This document shows positions 33,428-42,000 of a stretch of 64,000 nt of DNA, piece after piece. Position 1 is the stretch's first letter; every line of letters begins with the position of its first letter. Both the position numbers and the translations under genes were made by a program. Source of the stretch: Mycolicibacterium sp. P9-22 (GTDB lineage: Bacteria > Actinomycetota > Actinomycetes > Mycobacteriales > Mycobacteriaceae); the NCBI RefSeq assembly GCF_008329585.1, contig NZ_NPKP01000009.1, positions 124,001-188,000 on the forward strand, in the 5' to 3' direction. The notes beneath the pieces are model-generated. The model was not told where the DNA came from, made no database searches, and worked only from the letters and a program-made list of their open reading frames with translations.

Positions 33428-34657
33428 GTGAAGATCCTCATGGTGTCGTGGGAGTACCCACCGGTGATCATCGGCGGCCTGGGCCGCCATGTGCACCATC
33501 TGGCCACCGAACTCGTGATGGCCGGCCATGAGGTGGTGGTGCTCTCGCGCCGGCCCACCGGCACCGACCCGAGCACTCACCCGTCGACCGACGAGGTCAC
33601 CGAGGGCGTGCGGGTCATCGCCGCCGCCCAGGATCCGCACGAGTTCAGTTTCGGCACCGACATGATGGCCTGGACCCTGGCGATGGGCCACGCCATGGTG
33701 CGCTCCGGGCTGACCCTGCGCGACTGGGAACCCGATCTGGTGCACGCGCACGACTGGCTGGTCGCCCACCCCGCCATTGCACTGGCCGAATTCTTCGATG
33801 TGCCACTGGTTTCCACCATCCACGCCACCGAGGCGGGACGACATTCAGGCTGGGTGTCCGGGCAGGTCAGCCGCCAGGTGCACGCGCTGGAATCCTGGCT
33901 GGTGCACGAATCCGATTCGCTGATCACCTGTTCGGCCTCCATGCGCGAGGAGATCGACGCGCTGTTCGGGCCGGGCCTGTCGGAGACCACCGTCATCCCG
34001 AACGGGATCGACACCAACGGTTGGCCGTTCGCGCCGCGCCGCGCCGGCGGCGGGCCGGCCGAGCTGCTCTATTTCGGCCGCCTCGAGTACGAGAAGGGTG
34101 TACACGACGCCATCGCCGCGCTGCCGCGCATCCGCAAGAGCCACCCGGGCACCACGCTGACCATCGCCGGCGACGGCACCCAACTGGACTTCCTCACCGC
34201 ACAGGCGCGCAAGCACAAGGTGCTCAAGGCCACGAAGTTCATCGGTCGGGTGGACCATCAGGGACTGGTCACCTTGTTGCACCGCGCCGACGCAGCGGTG
34301 CTGCCCAGCCATTACGAGCCGTTCGGCATCGTCGCACTCGAAGCCGCGGCCACCGGCACCCCACTGGTGACCTCGACCGCCGGCGGGTTGGGTGAGGCCG
34401 TCATCGACGGTGTCACCGGCATGTCCCACCCACCGCGCAACGTCGCCGCCCTGGCGACGGCGGTGCGCGGCGTACTCGACGACCCGGCCGCCGCCCAGCA
34501 GCGGGCACTGGCCGCCCGCGACCGGCTCACCTCCGATTTCTCGTGGCCGACGGTCGCCGACCACACCGCTCAGGTGTATCTGGCCGCCAAACGTGCCGAG
34601 CGCCAACCTCAACCGCGCCGGCTCATCGTGGAACGCCCACTGCCCGACTACGGCTGA
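33428..34657 (+). CDS. Alpha-1,4-glucosyltransferase (glycogen-synthase-like), MGLP/glycogen
   Basis: The 409-residue GT-B enzyme starts MKILMVSWEYPPVIIGGLGR, with the glycine-rich donor loop. The C-terminal donor domain has LLYFGRLEYEKGVHDAIAAL and the EX7E motif in SHYEPFGIVALEAAATGTPLV-type sequence (SHYEPFGIVALEAAATG). It matches Rv3032, shown in the literature to elongate the alpha-1,4-glucan of MGLP and glycogen. GTG 33428 is chosen because it gives the glycosyltransferase's own N-terminus; upstream in-frame sequence lies in the intergenic repeat and the preceding gene. Confidence 0.92.
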   Translation: MKILMVSWEYPPVIIGGLGRHVHHLATELVMAGHEVVVLSRRPTGTDPSTHPSTDEVTEGVRVIAAAQDPHEFSFGTDMMAWTLAMGHAMVRSGLTLRDWEPDLVHAHDWLVAHPAIALAEFFDVPLVSTIHATEAGRHSGWVSGQVSRQVHALESWLVHESDSLITCSASMREEIDALFGPGLSETTVIPNGIDTNGWPFAPRRAGGGPAELLYFGRLEYEKGVHDAIAALPRIRKSHPGTTLTIAGDGTQLDFLTAQARKHKVLKATKFIGRVDHQGLVTLLHRADAAVLPSHYEPFGIVALEAAATGTPLVTSTAGGLGEAVIDGVTGMSHPPRNVAALATAVRGVLDDPAAAQQRALAARDRLTSDFSWPTVADHTAQVYLAAKRAERQPQPRRLIVERPLPDYG

Positions 34658-34687
34658 CCTTCCACACCCCGCACCCCCGCACCCCGC

Positions 34688-34745
34688 CGAAACTCGCGTA
34701 CCCGGCGTAGGTGACCCCTGCGCAACCGCGGGTACGCGAGTTTCG
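34688..34745. repeat. Long intergenic inverted repeat after the glycosyltransferase gene
   Basis: The arms 34688-34704 and 34729-34745 are perfectly complementary over 17 bp (core GAAACTCGCGTACCC), around a 24-nt loop. It follows the glycosyltransferase stop by 30 bases and ends just before the ArsR promoter. It may terminate the MGLP operon or belong to a family of repeated palindromes. Confidence 0.6.
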
Positions 34746-34752
34746 CGGCGTC

Positions 34753-34774
34753 CTTGACAATTAAATTTGTCAAG
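34753..34774 (+). promoter_or_regulatory. Operator/promoter of the ArsR-SRPBCC pair
   Basis: CTTGACAA-N6-TTGTCAAG is a perfect inverted repeat with an AT-rich centre. It contains a consensus -35, TTGACA (34754-34759). A weak -10 (GAGACT, 34777-34782) lies 17 bp downstream and 6 nt before the ATG. An ArsR dimer here would block RNA polymerase, so autorepression is likely. Confidence 0.65.
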
Positions 34775-34788
34775 GCGAGACTGATGCC

Positions 34789-35406
34789 ATGGTCGAAGTC
34801 GAGGTCATCACCGACCCGGCGGCCGCGACCAGCGCGCTCGACCCCGTGCGCGCGCGACTGCTGGCCGAGCTCACCGAACCGGCGTCCGCCGCGACGTTGG
34901 CCGCCCGGGTCGGCCTGACCCGCCAGAAGGTCAACTACCACCTGCGGGCCCTGGAACGGCACCGCCTGGTGGCCGTTGCCGAGGAGCGGCAATGGGGCGG
35001 GCTGACCGAACGTCTGCTCGTCGCCAGCGCGGCTTCCTACGTGGTGTCCCCGAGCGCGCTGGGTGCGGTCGGCGCCCGCGCCGACAAGACCAACGACCGG
35101 TTCTCGGCCGGCCACCTCATCGCGCTGGCGGCACGCGTCGTCAAGGAGGTGGGCGAAATATGGCAGGCGGCACGCACAGCCGACAAACGCCTTGCGACGC
35201 TGTCCATCGACACCACGATCCGCTTCCGGTCCCCGGCGGATCGCGCCTTCTTCACCAGGGACCTGACCGAAGCGGTCGCCGCACTCGCGGCCCGCTACCA
35301 CGACGAGACGGCACCGCGCGGACGGCCCCATCGACTGTTCGTCGCGTCCTATCCCGCGCCGTCGACCGACGAGAACCAGGAGCACCGACATGCCCGTGAA
35401 CCATGA
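34789..35406 (+). CDS. ArsR-type winged-helix regulator
   Basis: The 205-residue protein has an N-terminal winged helix (about 15-75): DPVRARLLAELTEPASAATL then VGLTRQKVNYHLRALERHRLV. The longer C-terminal part (about 90-190) is helical and lacks cysteines, so it is not a classic metal sensor. It probably represses its own operon at the palindrome overlapping its promoter. Its last 17 bases overlap the SRPBCC gene. The pair is inserted between Rv3032 and Rv3034c counterparts, where M. tuberculosis has a different gene. Confidence 0.87.
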   Translation: MVEVEVITDPAAATSALDPVRARLLAELTEPASAATLAARVGLTRQKVNYHLRALERHRLVAVAEERQWGGLTERLLVASAASYVVSPSALGAVGARADKTNDRFSAGHLIALAARVVKEVGEIWQAARTADKRLATLSIDTTIRFRSPADRAFFTRDLTEAVAALAARYHDETAPRGRPHRLFVASYPAPSTDENQEHRHAREP

Positions 35407-36184
35407 TGACGAAAAGCGCTGGCTGGAACTGCAACTCGTGGTGCCGGGCACACCGGAACAGGTATGGCAGGCCATCGCGACCGGCTCGGGCAACACGGCC
35501 TGGTTCACCAAGACCACCATCGACGAGAACGTCGGTGGCAGAATCGAATTCGACTTCGGGCCGAACGGCTCCTCCAGTGGAGAAGTGACCCGATGGGAAC
35601 CCCCGCACCGGTTCGGCTACGTCGAAACCGACTGGTGTGACGACGCACCGCCGGTGGCCACCGAGATCACCGTCACCGCCCGTTCCGGGGACCACTGCGT
35701 CATCCGGATGGTCCATTCCCTGTTCACCGACAGCGCCGATTGGGACGACCAGATCGAGGGCTTCGAATCGGGCTGGCCGGGTCACTTCGCGGTACTGCAC
35801 AACTATTTGGCGCACTTCGCCGGTCAACCGGCGGTCACCTTCCATCTCGCGGCCACCTCGGGCGTCCCGCAACCCGAGGCGTGGAAGATGATGCTGGCCG
35901 CCTTCGGCCTCGACGGCGCCGACGTCGGCGACCTACGCACGCTGCGGCCCGCGCAGGACGATTTCGTCGGTCTCGTCGACCGGGTGTATCAGGACGAGAA
36001 CCAGCGCTATCTGGTGGCGCGGTTGGCCGAACCCACCACGGGTGCGGTGATGTTCGGCATCTGCTCACCCGGCGGCCAGACCGCCACCGGGGTCAACGCG
36101 TTCTTCTACGGCGACGATGCGGCCCGCAATGCCGAGCTCGCACAATCGGAGTGGCAGCGCCTGCTGGAGGAGGCGCTGCGCTGA
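35390..36184 (+). CDS. SRPBCC (AHSA1-like) domain protein, two-domain length
   Basis: The 264-residue product begins with an AHSA1 domain (about 8-145): RWLELQLVVPGTPEQVWQAIATGSGNTAWFTKT and a helix at WDDQIEGFESGWPGHFAVLHNYLAHF. A second part (about 150-255) may be another, degenerate copy. No enzymatic motif is visible. It overlaps the ArsR gene by 17 bases and is surely co-expressed. Its stop directly precedes the convergent hexapeptide-acyltransferase stop. Confidence 0.85.
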   Translation: MPVNHDDEKRWLELQLVVPGTPEQVWQAIATGSGNTAWFTKTTIDENVGGRIEFDFGPNGSSSGEVTRWEPPHRFGYVETDWCDDAPPVATEITVTARSGDHCVIRMVHSLFTDSADWDDQIEGFESGWPGHFAVLHNYLAHFAGQPAVTFHLAATSGVPQPEAWKMMLAAFGLDGADVGDLRTLRPAQDDFVGLVDRVYQDENQRYLVARLAEPTTGAVMFGICSPGGQTATGVNAFFYGDDAARNAELAQSEWQRLLEEALR

Positions 36185-36922
36185 TCAGCGGGCGGCTTTC
36201 TTCCGTTCGATATCGGCCAGGTTCGCCGCCAGCTCGGCGCGCTCGGCGGCTGACGCGTCCCAGGCCACTTTGCGGTTCTTGACGACCTTCGCCGGGGAGC
36301 CGACCGCGATGGAGAAATCGGGGATCTCCCCCTTGACCACCGCGTGCGCGCCGAGCACACAGCCGCGCCCGACCGAGGTGCCGCGCAGGACACTCACCTT
36401 GGCCGCCACCCAGGTGTCCGGGCCGATCCGCACCGGGCTCTTCACGATGCCCTGGTCCTTGATCGGTAGCTCCAGGCTGTCCATCTTGTGGTCGAAATCG
36501 CAGACGTAGCACCAGTCGGCCATCAGCACCGAATCGCCGAGTTCGATGTCCAGGTAGGTGTTGATCACGTTGTCGCGGCCCAGCACCACCTTGTCACCGA
36601 TGCGCAGCGAGCCCTCGTGGCAGCGGATGGTGTTCTTGTCCCCGATGTGCACCCAGCGCCCGATCTCCATGGTGGACAGCTCCGGGGTGGCCTCGATCTC
36701 CACGCCCTTGCCCAGGAACACCATGCCGCGGGTGATGATGTGCGGATTGCGCAGCTTGAACTTCAGCAACCGCCAGTAGCGCACCAGGTACCACGGCGTG
36801 TACGCCTTGTTGGCCAGCACCCAGCGCAGCGAGTCGCGGGTCAGAAATTGCGCCTGACGCGGATCGCTCAAGCGCGAACCACGCCACCTCTTGTGTAACG
36901 GCGCGCCCCACATCGTCGTCAT
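36185..36922 (-). CDS. Left-handed beta-helix (hexapeptide) acyltransferase
   Basis: The 245-residue product has hexapeptide repeats (IGDKVVLGRDNVINTYLDIELGD, then WVAAKVSVLRGTSVGRGCVLGAHAVVKGEIPD) as in LacA/maltose-type O-acetyltransferases. The N-terminal ~75 residues are an additional region. It matches Rv3034c, proposed to acylate MGLP. Single gene on this strand within the MGLP region. Confidence 0.88.
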   Translation of the reverse strand: MTTMWGAPLHKRWRGSRLSDPRQAQFLTRDSLRWVLANKAYTPWYLVRYWRLLKFKLRNPHIITRGMVFLGKGVEIEATPELSTMEIGRWVHIGDKNTIRCHEGSLRIGDKVVLGRDNVINTYLDIELGDSVLMADWCYVCDFDHKMDSLELPIKDQGIVKSPVRIGPDTWVAAKVSVLRGTSVGRGCVLGAHAVVKGEIPDFSIAVGSPAKVVKNRKVAWDASAAERAELAANLADIERKKAAR

Positions 36923-36990
36923 GGCCGGTCAGCCTACGCGAGCCGGGCACGGACTAGTCTCGGACCTCGATGCCTGCTCGAGGAGGAACT

Positions 36991-38259
36991 GTGCGCCGGC
37001 TTGCTGCCGTGCTGGGAATCGCGGCGCTGACCGTCAGTTCCTGCGGAAACACCGATTCGTGGGTCGAGGCTCACCCGTCGACGGGGTGGGCGGCCCAGTA
37101 CGCCGACGCCGCCAACAGCAGCTACCGCCCCGCCGACGGGGCGCGGGCGCTCACCCCCGATTGGGAGCGGTCGGTCAAGGGTGAGCTCGGTGCGCAGATC
37201 GCGCTGGGCTCGGGCAGCTACCTCGCCGTCAACGGCCAGACGCCCGGCGGCTGTTCGCTGATGGTCTGGGAAACCGACAACAACGCGCGCCAGCGCTGGT
37301 GCACCCGGTTGTGGCAGGGCGGCGCGCTGTCCGGTCCGCTCTTCGACGATTTCGACAATCTCTACGTCGGCCAGCCCGGCGCCATCATGTCCTACCCGCC
37401 CACCCAGTGGATCCGGTGGCGGCAGCCGGTGATCGGGATGCCGACCACGCCACGGCTGCTGACGCCTGGCCAATTGCTGGTGCTGACCCATCTGGGTCAG
37501 GTGCTGGTGTTCGACGCGCACAAGGGCACCGTGGTGGGCACCTCGTTGGACCTGGTGGCGGGTGTCGACCCGACCGACTCCGATCGAGGTCTGGCCGACT
37601 GCGCGACGGCCCGCCCGCAATGCCCGATCTCGGCCGCACCCGCGTTCGGCGCGCAGACCGGCATCGTGGTGGTCGGGCTGTGGGAACCGGGCGCGCAGGC
37701 ACCCGTGCTCGTCGGGCTGCGGTACCGGCCGGATCAGACCCCGATCCTGAGCCGCGAGTGGACCAGCGAGGCGGTCGGCGGCGGTCCCATCGCCAGCCCG
37801 GTGCTGTCGTCGGATGGGGCCACCGCCTACGTCAACGGCCGCGACGGGCGATTGTGGGCCGTCGACACCGCCAACGGCCACGCGAGATGGTCGGTGCAGC
37901 TGGGTTATCAGCCGCAGACGCCGCCCTCGGTGTCCGCCGGAGGCGTGATCGTCGCCGGCGGCGGCCCGGGCGCACAGCTGACCGGTATCAGCGACACCGG
38001 TGAGATCGTCTGGACACGTGCGGATGTGGAGCCGCTGTCGACGTCGAGCCGGGCCGGTGAGGGCACCGGCTACACGGTGGTCCGCGACGGCGAACGCGGC
38101 CAGGCGCTACTGGTGTTCGACCCCGTCGAGGGCGGCACGGTCAACCGCTACCCACTGCCCGAGGCCTCCGGCCGGCCCGTCGGGGTGTCGATCGGCCACG
38201 ACGGCCGGGTGGTCGCCGCGACCAGCGACGGCCAGGTCTATGGGTTCGCCCCCGCCTAG
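36991..38259 (+). CDS. PQQ-like beta-propeller lipoprotein
   Basis: The 422-residue product has a lipoprotein signal MRRLAAVLGIAALTVSSC with the modified Cys at 18, then beta-propeller repeats (AYVNGRDGRLWAVDTANGHARW, VLVFDAHKGTVVG) of the PQQ-repeat type. It is attached to the outer face of the membrane. It matches Rv3035. GTG 36991 is preferred to ATG 36970 because AGGAGG is 4 nt upstream and it begins the signal. A TAGTCT -10 candidate is at 36955-36960. Function unknown; perhaps MGLP handling or protein assembly. Confidence 0.83.
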   Translation: MRRLAAVLGIAALTVSSCGNTDSWVEAHPSTGWAAQYADAANSSYRPADGARALTPDWERSVKGELGAQIALGSGSYLAVNGQTPGGCSLMVWETDNNARQRWCTRLWQGGALSGPLFDDFDNLYVGQPGAIMSYPPTQWIRWRQPVIGMPTTPRLLTPGQLLVLTHLGQVLVFDAHKGTVVGTSLDLVAGVDPTDSDRGLADCATARPQCPISAAPAFGAQTGIVVVGLWEPGAQAPVLVGLRYRPDQTPILSREWTSEAVGGGPIASPVLSSDGATAYVNGRDGRLWAVDTANGHARWSVQLGYQPQTPPSVSAGGVIVAGGGPGAQLTGISDTGEIVWTRADVEPLSTSSRAGEGTGYTVVRDGERGQALLVFDPVEGGTVNRYPLPEASGRPVGVSIGHDGRVVAATSDGQVYGFAPA

Positions 38260-38960
38260 GCGAGCAACGGGGCGACGGTCGCTCTCGGCACCGACACCTG
38301 CACGGCTCCGGCCGATTCCGGTAGCAGCGTGCCCTGGCTGAAGAAGAAGATCACCGCATCGTCGGTGATGGCGAAGTTCTGGTAGTTGGCCGGGTCCAGA
38401 CCGGCGCTCGGCAGCACGGGATCGGGCATACCGGACTGCTTGGCGAGATCGGCCTGCACCACCGGGAAGATGGCCGGCAGCGGGTCGGTGCCCGCGCGGA
38501 ACAGATTCTCGAACGTGATCGGCTTGCGGTAGGCCTGATCCCAGCTGAACGCCTTGTAGAAGGTCTGCGGGTGCGCGCCACCGACGTTCTGGTAGGTGGT
38601 GAACACCACCGACTGGGTACCGCGCGGCGGCACGGCGGAGCTGTACTGCACCGAGGTGGTGTCCAACTCGTAGGGCATCCCGCGGAAATCGGGCGACTTG
38701 GCGACGTTCAGGAAACCGTCGCGGGTCTGCTTGACGTATTCGACGACCGCCTTCTGGTCCGGGTAATCGGACGGGAAGCTGATGTTCAGCATGTACGCCG
38801 GATCGGTCTGCTGGATCTGGCAGGTGAACCCGGGTCCGAGTGTGGCACCCACGTCCTCGCATTTGGGCGGCGCGGCCGACGCCGTGGCGGCACCCGCAAG
38901 ACCCGACAGGGCGGTGGCGGCTGCGGCCAGCACCGATACGGCAACCGTGGGTACGCGCAT
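38256..38960 (-). CDS. Secreted DUF3298/RsiV-like protein (TB22.2-like)
   Basis: The 234-residue product has a signal peptide (about 1-30, ending TASAAPP), then a domain with FLNVAKSPDFRGMPYELDTTSVQYSS, TQSVVFTTYQNVGGAHPQTFYKAFSW and AITDDAVIFFFSQGTLLPESAG, as in the DUF3298 family of RsiV and mycobacterial MPT64/TB22.2 proteins. Two Cys (C34, C47) may form a disulfide. It matches Rv3036c. GGAGG lies about 10 nt before the ATG. Exported; role unknown. Confidence 0.85.
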   Translation of the reverse strand: MRVPTVAVSVLAAAATALSGLAGAATASAAPPKCEDVGATLGPGFTCQIQQTDPAYMLNISFPSDYPDQKAVVEYVKQTRDGFLNVAKSPDFRGMPYELDTTSVQYSSAVPPRGTQSVVFTTYQNVGGAHPQTFYKAFSWDQAYRKPITFENLFRAGTDPLPAIFPVVQADLAKQSGMPDPVLPSAGLDPANYQNFAITDDAVIFFFSQGTLLPESAGAVQVSVPRATVAPLLA

Positions 38961-39024
38961 CTAGGGGATCCTCCAGGAACCGGGAGCGGCACAGGCACCG
39001 CTGCCCGTCAGGGTACCTGTGGCG

Positions 39025-40194
39025 TTATCTGGACGGCCGACAAATGAATGCCACGGCACGGCCGGCCGCTCCGGTACCGATACGGGTGATGACCACCGAG
39101 TGCGGGTGCGAACCGCGCAGCTTCAGCCGGCGCCGCAGGGCGTCGGGGTCCACATCCACCCCGCGCACCAGGATTTCCAGCGCGCCGCCGTCGCGGGCCG
39201 TCAGTTCCCGGCGCAGCCGTTTCTCGTCGAAGCCGATCTCGCCGAGGACCTCGAAACCCCGTACCCCGTCCGGGAGTTCGTCTCCGGACAGGTACGCGAT
39301 ATCGGGGTCGAGTTGCCACAGCCCGTACCGGGTGCCGTACTGGCGCACCAGGCCGGCGCGCACCACCGCACCGTCGGGGTCGACGATCCAGCGCCCCGCC
39401 GGTCCGACGGCGCACTCGTCGGGGTCCGCGTCGGTGAGCTGTTCGCCGCGATCCAGCAGGGTGGCGCGCCGGCGCACACCCGCTTCGGCCAGTCCCACCG
39501 GCCACAGACAGGCCTCACGCACGCTGCCGGCCAGCGAGCACAGCTCGACCTCGCCGTCGAATCCGAGCTCGGGAAGCTGATCGAAATCGATTCCGGGCGC
39601 GCACTTCACGACCAGATCGCGGCCGCGGTAGGCGTCGAACAGCTCGTCCAGCGGCGGGGTGTAGGCGCGCGGATCGAACCGGCGCCGCCCGCCGGTGCGC
39701 CGGCCCGGGTCGGCCAGCACCACGGTGTCGCGGGTGACCGGCCGCAACGCATCCGCGCGGCACAGCGCGACGTCGGGAACGTTGTTGCGCGCCATGGCCA
39801 GTCGCACCGGGTCCAGGTCGCTGCCAAGCAACTGCCCGGCCACCCGACGCAGCGCGGCGAGTTCGGCGCCGACCGAGCAGGTCACATCGTGCACCCGCGC
39901 GCCGGTGAGCCGGCGCGCGCGGTGCTCGGCGACTGCGGCGGCGGTGGCCTGTTGTAACGCGTCGTCGGTGAACAGCCACGACGACGGGTCGTCGAACTTG
40001 GCCGCCGCCCTGCGGCGCAGCAATGTCGTCTCCACCAGGACCGCGGTGCGCTCACCGAATTGTGTTCGCACCGAGGCGATGTCGGCGACCTGACCGGTTC
40101 CGCTCAATCCCAGACCGGCCACCTCGGCCAGCGCTCGACGGCCGTCGTCGCCACGCAGGTAGGCGACGTCGTCGACCGAGAACTGGACTGCCAC
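39025..40194 (-). CDS. THUMP-like SAM-dependent methyltransferase
   Basis: The 389-residue product shows a Rossmann core (VHDVTCSVGAELAALRRVAGQ, LGSDLDPVRLAMARNN, VVLADPGRRTGGRRRFDP) and a C-terminal THUMP-like region (about 300-385, RRRLKLRGSHPHSVVITRIG). It matches Rv3037c, named among candidate methyltransferases of the MGLP cluster, though the THUMP-like end suggests an RNA substrate as an alternative. It follows the Rv3038c-like gene after 27 bases. Confidence 0.85.
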   Translation of the reverse strand: MAVQFSVDDVAYLRGDDGRRALAEVAGLGLSGTGQVADIASVRTQFGERTAVLVETTLLRRRAAAKFDDPSSWLFTDDALQQATAAAVAEHRARRLTGARVHDVTCSVGAELAALRRVAGQLLGSDLDPVRLAMARNNVPDVALCRADALRPVTRDTVVLADPGRRTGGRRRFDPRAYTPPLDELFDAYRGRDLVVKCAPGIDFDQLPELGFDGEVELCSLAGSVREACLWPVGLAEAGVRRRATLLDRGEQLTDADPDECAVGPAGRWIVDPDGAVVRAGLVRQYGTRYGLWQLDPDIAYLSGDELPDGVRGFEVLGEIGFDEKRLRRELTARDGGALEILVRGVDVDPDALRRRLKLRGSHPHSVVITRIGTGAAGRAVAFICRPSR

Positions 40195-40221
40195 CCCGTG
40201 TCGCTTCGCTCCTGCCCGCCG

Positions 40222-41250
40222 CTAAGACGGCTTGACCCCGGTGACCATCACGTTGTAGAACCAGCCCTTCGGCACGACCCGGCGCCACACGTTGGCGTCC
40301 ACCCAGCTCAGCGTCGTCCAGCTGTTGAAGGCGAATTTGGCCCAGCCCCAACCCAACCGGCCGGGAGGAACCGAGGCCTCGAAGGTGCGGATCGGCCAGC
40401 CCAGCATCGCGGCGGTGAATTCCTCGCTGGCGGTGGCCACTTCGACGGCACCCGCGTTGGCGGCCATCCGCTCCAGATCCTGCGGATCGAAGGTGTGCAG
40501 GTCCACCACCGCCTCCAGGGCCGCGGCCCGCGAGGACTCGTCGAGTTCGGCCTGCGGCCGGCGCCAGCCCTGCAGGCCGGGCAGCTTGGTGATGTTGGTC
40601 GACACCCGCCAGGTCAGGGTGGACAGGTTGCGGGCGTAGACGTTGCCCGCACTGGTGGGCTCACCGGCGAACACGAACCGGCCGCCGGGCTTGAGGATCC
40701 GCACCACCTCGCGCAGCGACTTCTCCACATCGGGGATGTGGTGCAGCACCGCGTGGCCCACCACCAGGTCGAAGGTGTTGTCCTCGTACGGGATGCCCTC
40801 GGCGTCGGCCACCTTGCCGTCGATGTCGAGTCCCAGGCCCTGCCCGTTGCGGGTGGCGACCTTGACCATGCCCGGGGACAGGTCGGTGACCGAGCCGCGC
40901 CGGGCCACGCCGGCCTGGATCAGGTTGAGCAGGAAGAATCCGGTGCCGCAGCCCAGCTCGAGCGCCCGGTCGTAGGGCAGTTCGCGTTGCACCTCGTCGG
41001 GGACGATGGCGTCGAAGCGACCGCGCGCGTAGTCGATGCAGCGCTGGTCATAGGAGATCGACCACTTGTCGTCGTAGGTCTCGGCTTCCCAGTCGTGATA
41101 GAGGATCTGGGCCAGCTTGGTGTCCTTCAGCGCGGCCTCGACCTGCTCGGCGGTGGCGTGCGGGTTGGGCGCTGGGGTCGCGTCGGCGGCGACATGGGTC
41201 AAGGCAGCCGCGTCGTCGTCGACGTGGGGCGTATGGTCCGTGCTCGTCAT
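40222..41250 (-). CDS. SAM-dependent methyltransferase (Rv3038c-like)
   Basis: The 342-residue product has motif I ALELGCGTGFFLLNLIQAG (about 98-113), GSVTDLSPGMVKVATRNG, and FDLVVGHAVLHHIPDVEKSLREVVRILKPGG. The N-terminal ~90 residues and a C-terminal extension flank the core. Substrate unknown. It lies 9 bases after echA17 in a run of same-strand genes. Confidence 0.88.
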   Translation of the reverse strand: MTSTDHTPHVDDDAAALTHVAADATPAPNPHATAEQVEAALKDTKLAQILYHDWEAETYDDKWSISYDQRCIDYARGRFDAIVPDEVQRELPYDRALELGCGTGFFLLNLIQAGVARRGSVTDLSPGMVKVATRNGQGLGLDIDGKVADAEGIPYEDNTFDLVVGHAVLHHIPDVEKSLREVVRILKPGGRFVFAGEPTSAGNVYARNLSTLTWRVSTNITKLPGLQGWRRPQAELDESSRAAALEAVVDLHTFDPQDLERMAANAGAVEVATASEEFTAAMLGWPIRTFEASVPPGRLGWGWAKFAFNSWTTLSWVDANVWRRVVPKGWFYNVMVTGVKPS

Positions 41251-41259
41251 ATGGGCAGC

Positions 41260-42000
41260 CTAACTGCCGATCGTTGCCCCGAAGACCTCGACGTAGCGGC
41301 GTACCCCTTCACCTGGGGCGTCGATCACCGCACCAGCGGCATTGATCATCGCCTTGGCTCCGGCAAGCACATACCCGGGAGCTTCGGCGTGCCGGCGCGC
41401 CCAGCCCAGCGCGGCGTCGTAGACACCGTCCGGGGCCACCAGCTCGTCGACGAGGCCGAGGGCCAGGGCCTCTTCGGCACCGACGAACCGGCCGCTGAAC
41501 ACCAGCTCCTTGGCCCGCGCGGCGCCCACGGTAGCCACCAGCCGGTCGGTGCCGGCGGCGGGCAGCAGCCCGGCGAGCACCTCGGTGACCCCCACCTTGA
41601 TGTTGTCCCCGCAGATCCGCCAGTCCGCGGCCAGCGCGAGCGCCAACCCGGACCCGAGCGCGTACCCGGTGACCGCGGCGACCGTCGGCTTCGGGATGGA
41701 CGCGACGGCGTGCAGCGCGGCTCGGCACGCGGCGGTGACGCTCTGCGCATCGGTGGCATCGAGACGGCGCAGTTCCGAGACGTCGTCACCGGCGCTGAAC
41801 ACCTCGTGGCCGCCGAACACGATGACGGCGCCGACATCATCGCGGCGTCCGAGGTCGGTCGCCACCGCACCGATCTCGCGGTACATCTGCCGGGTCAGGG
41901 CATTGCTGGGCGGCCGGGACAGCACAAGGGTGCCGATCCCGTCCGTGACGACGGCGGTCACGAACTCACCGTTGCTCGCGGTGCCGACAAAGTCGCTCAT
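41260..42000 (-). CDS. echA17: Enoyl-CoA hydratase/isomerase
   Basis: The 246-residue crotonase-fold enzyme has VLSRPPSNALTRQMYREIG, the oxyanion loop FSAGDDVSELRRL and VAAVTGYALGSGLALALAADWRI, where the catalytic glutamates of hydratases vary. It matches Rv3039c. The open frame extends upstream to 42627, but ATG 42000 overlaps the Nudix stop by 4 bases and gives the correct N-terminus. Confidence 0.92.
   Translation of the reverse strand: MSDFVGTASNGEFVTAVVTDGIGTLVLSRPPSNALTRQMYREIGAVATDLGRRDDVGAVIVFGGHEVFSAGDDVSELRRLDATDAQSVTAACRAALHAVASIPKPTVAAVTGYALGSGLALALAADWRICGDNIKVGVTEVLAGLLPAAGTDRLVATVGAARAKELVFSGRFVGAEEALALGLVDELVAPDGVYDAALGWARRHAEAPGYVLAGAKAMINAAGAVIDAPGEGVRRYVEVFGATIGS

Noticed and set aside
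34688..34745. Possible CRISPR-like repeat
   Set aside because: Only one inverted pair exists, with no direct repeats or spacers.
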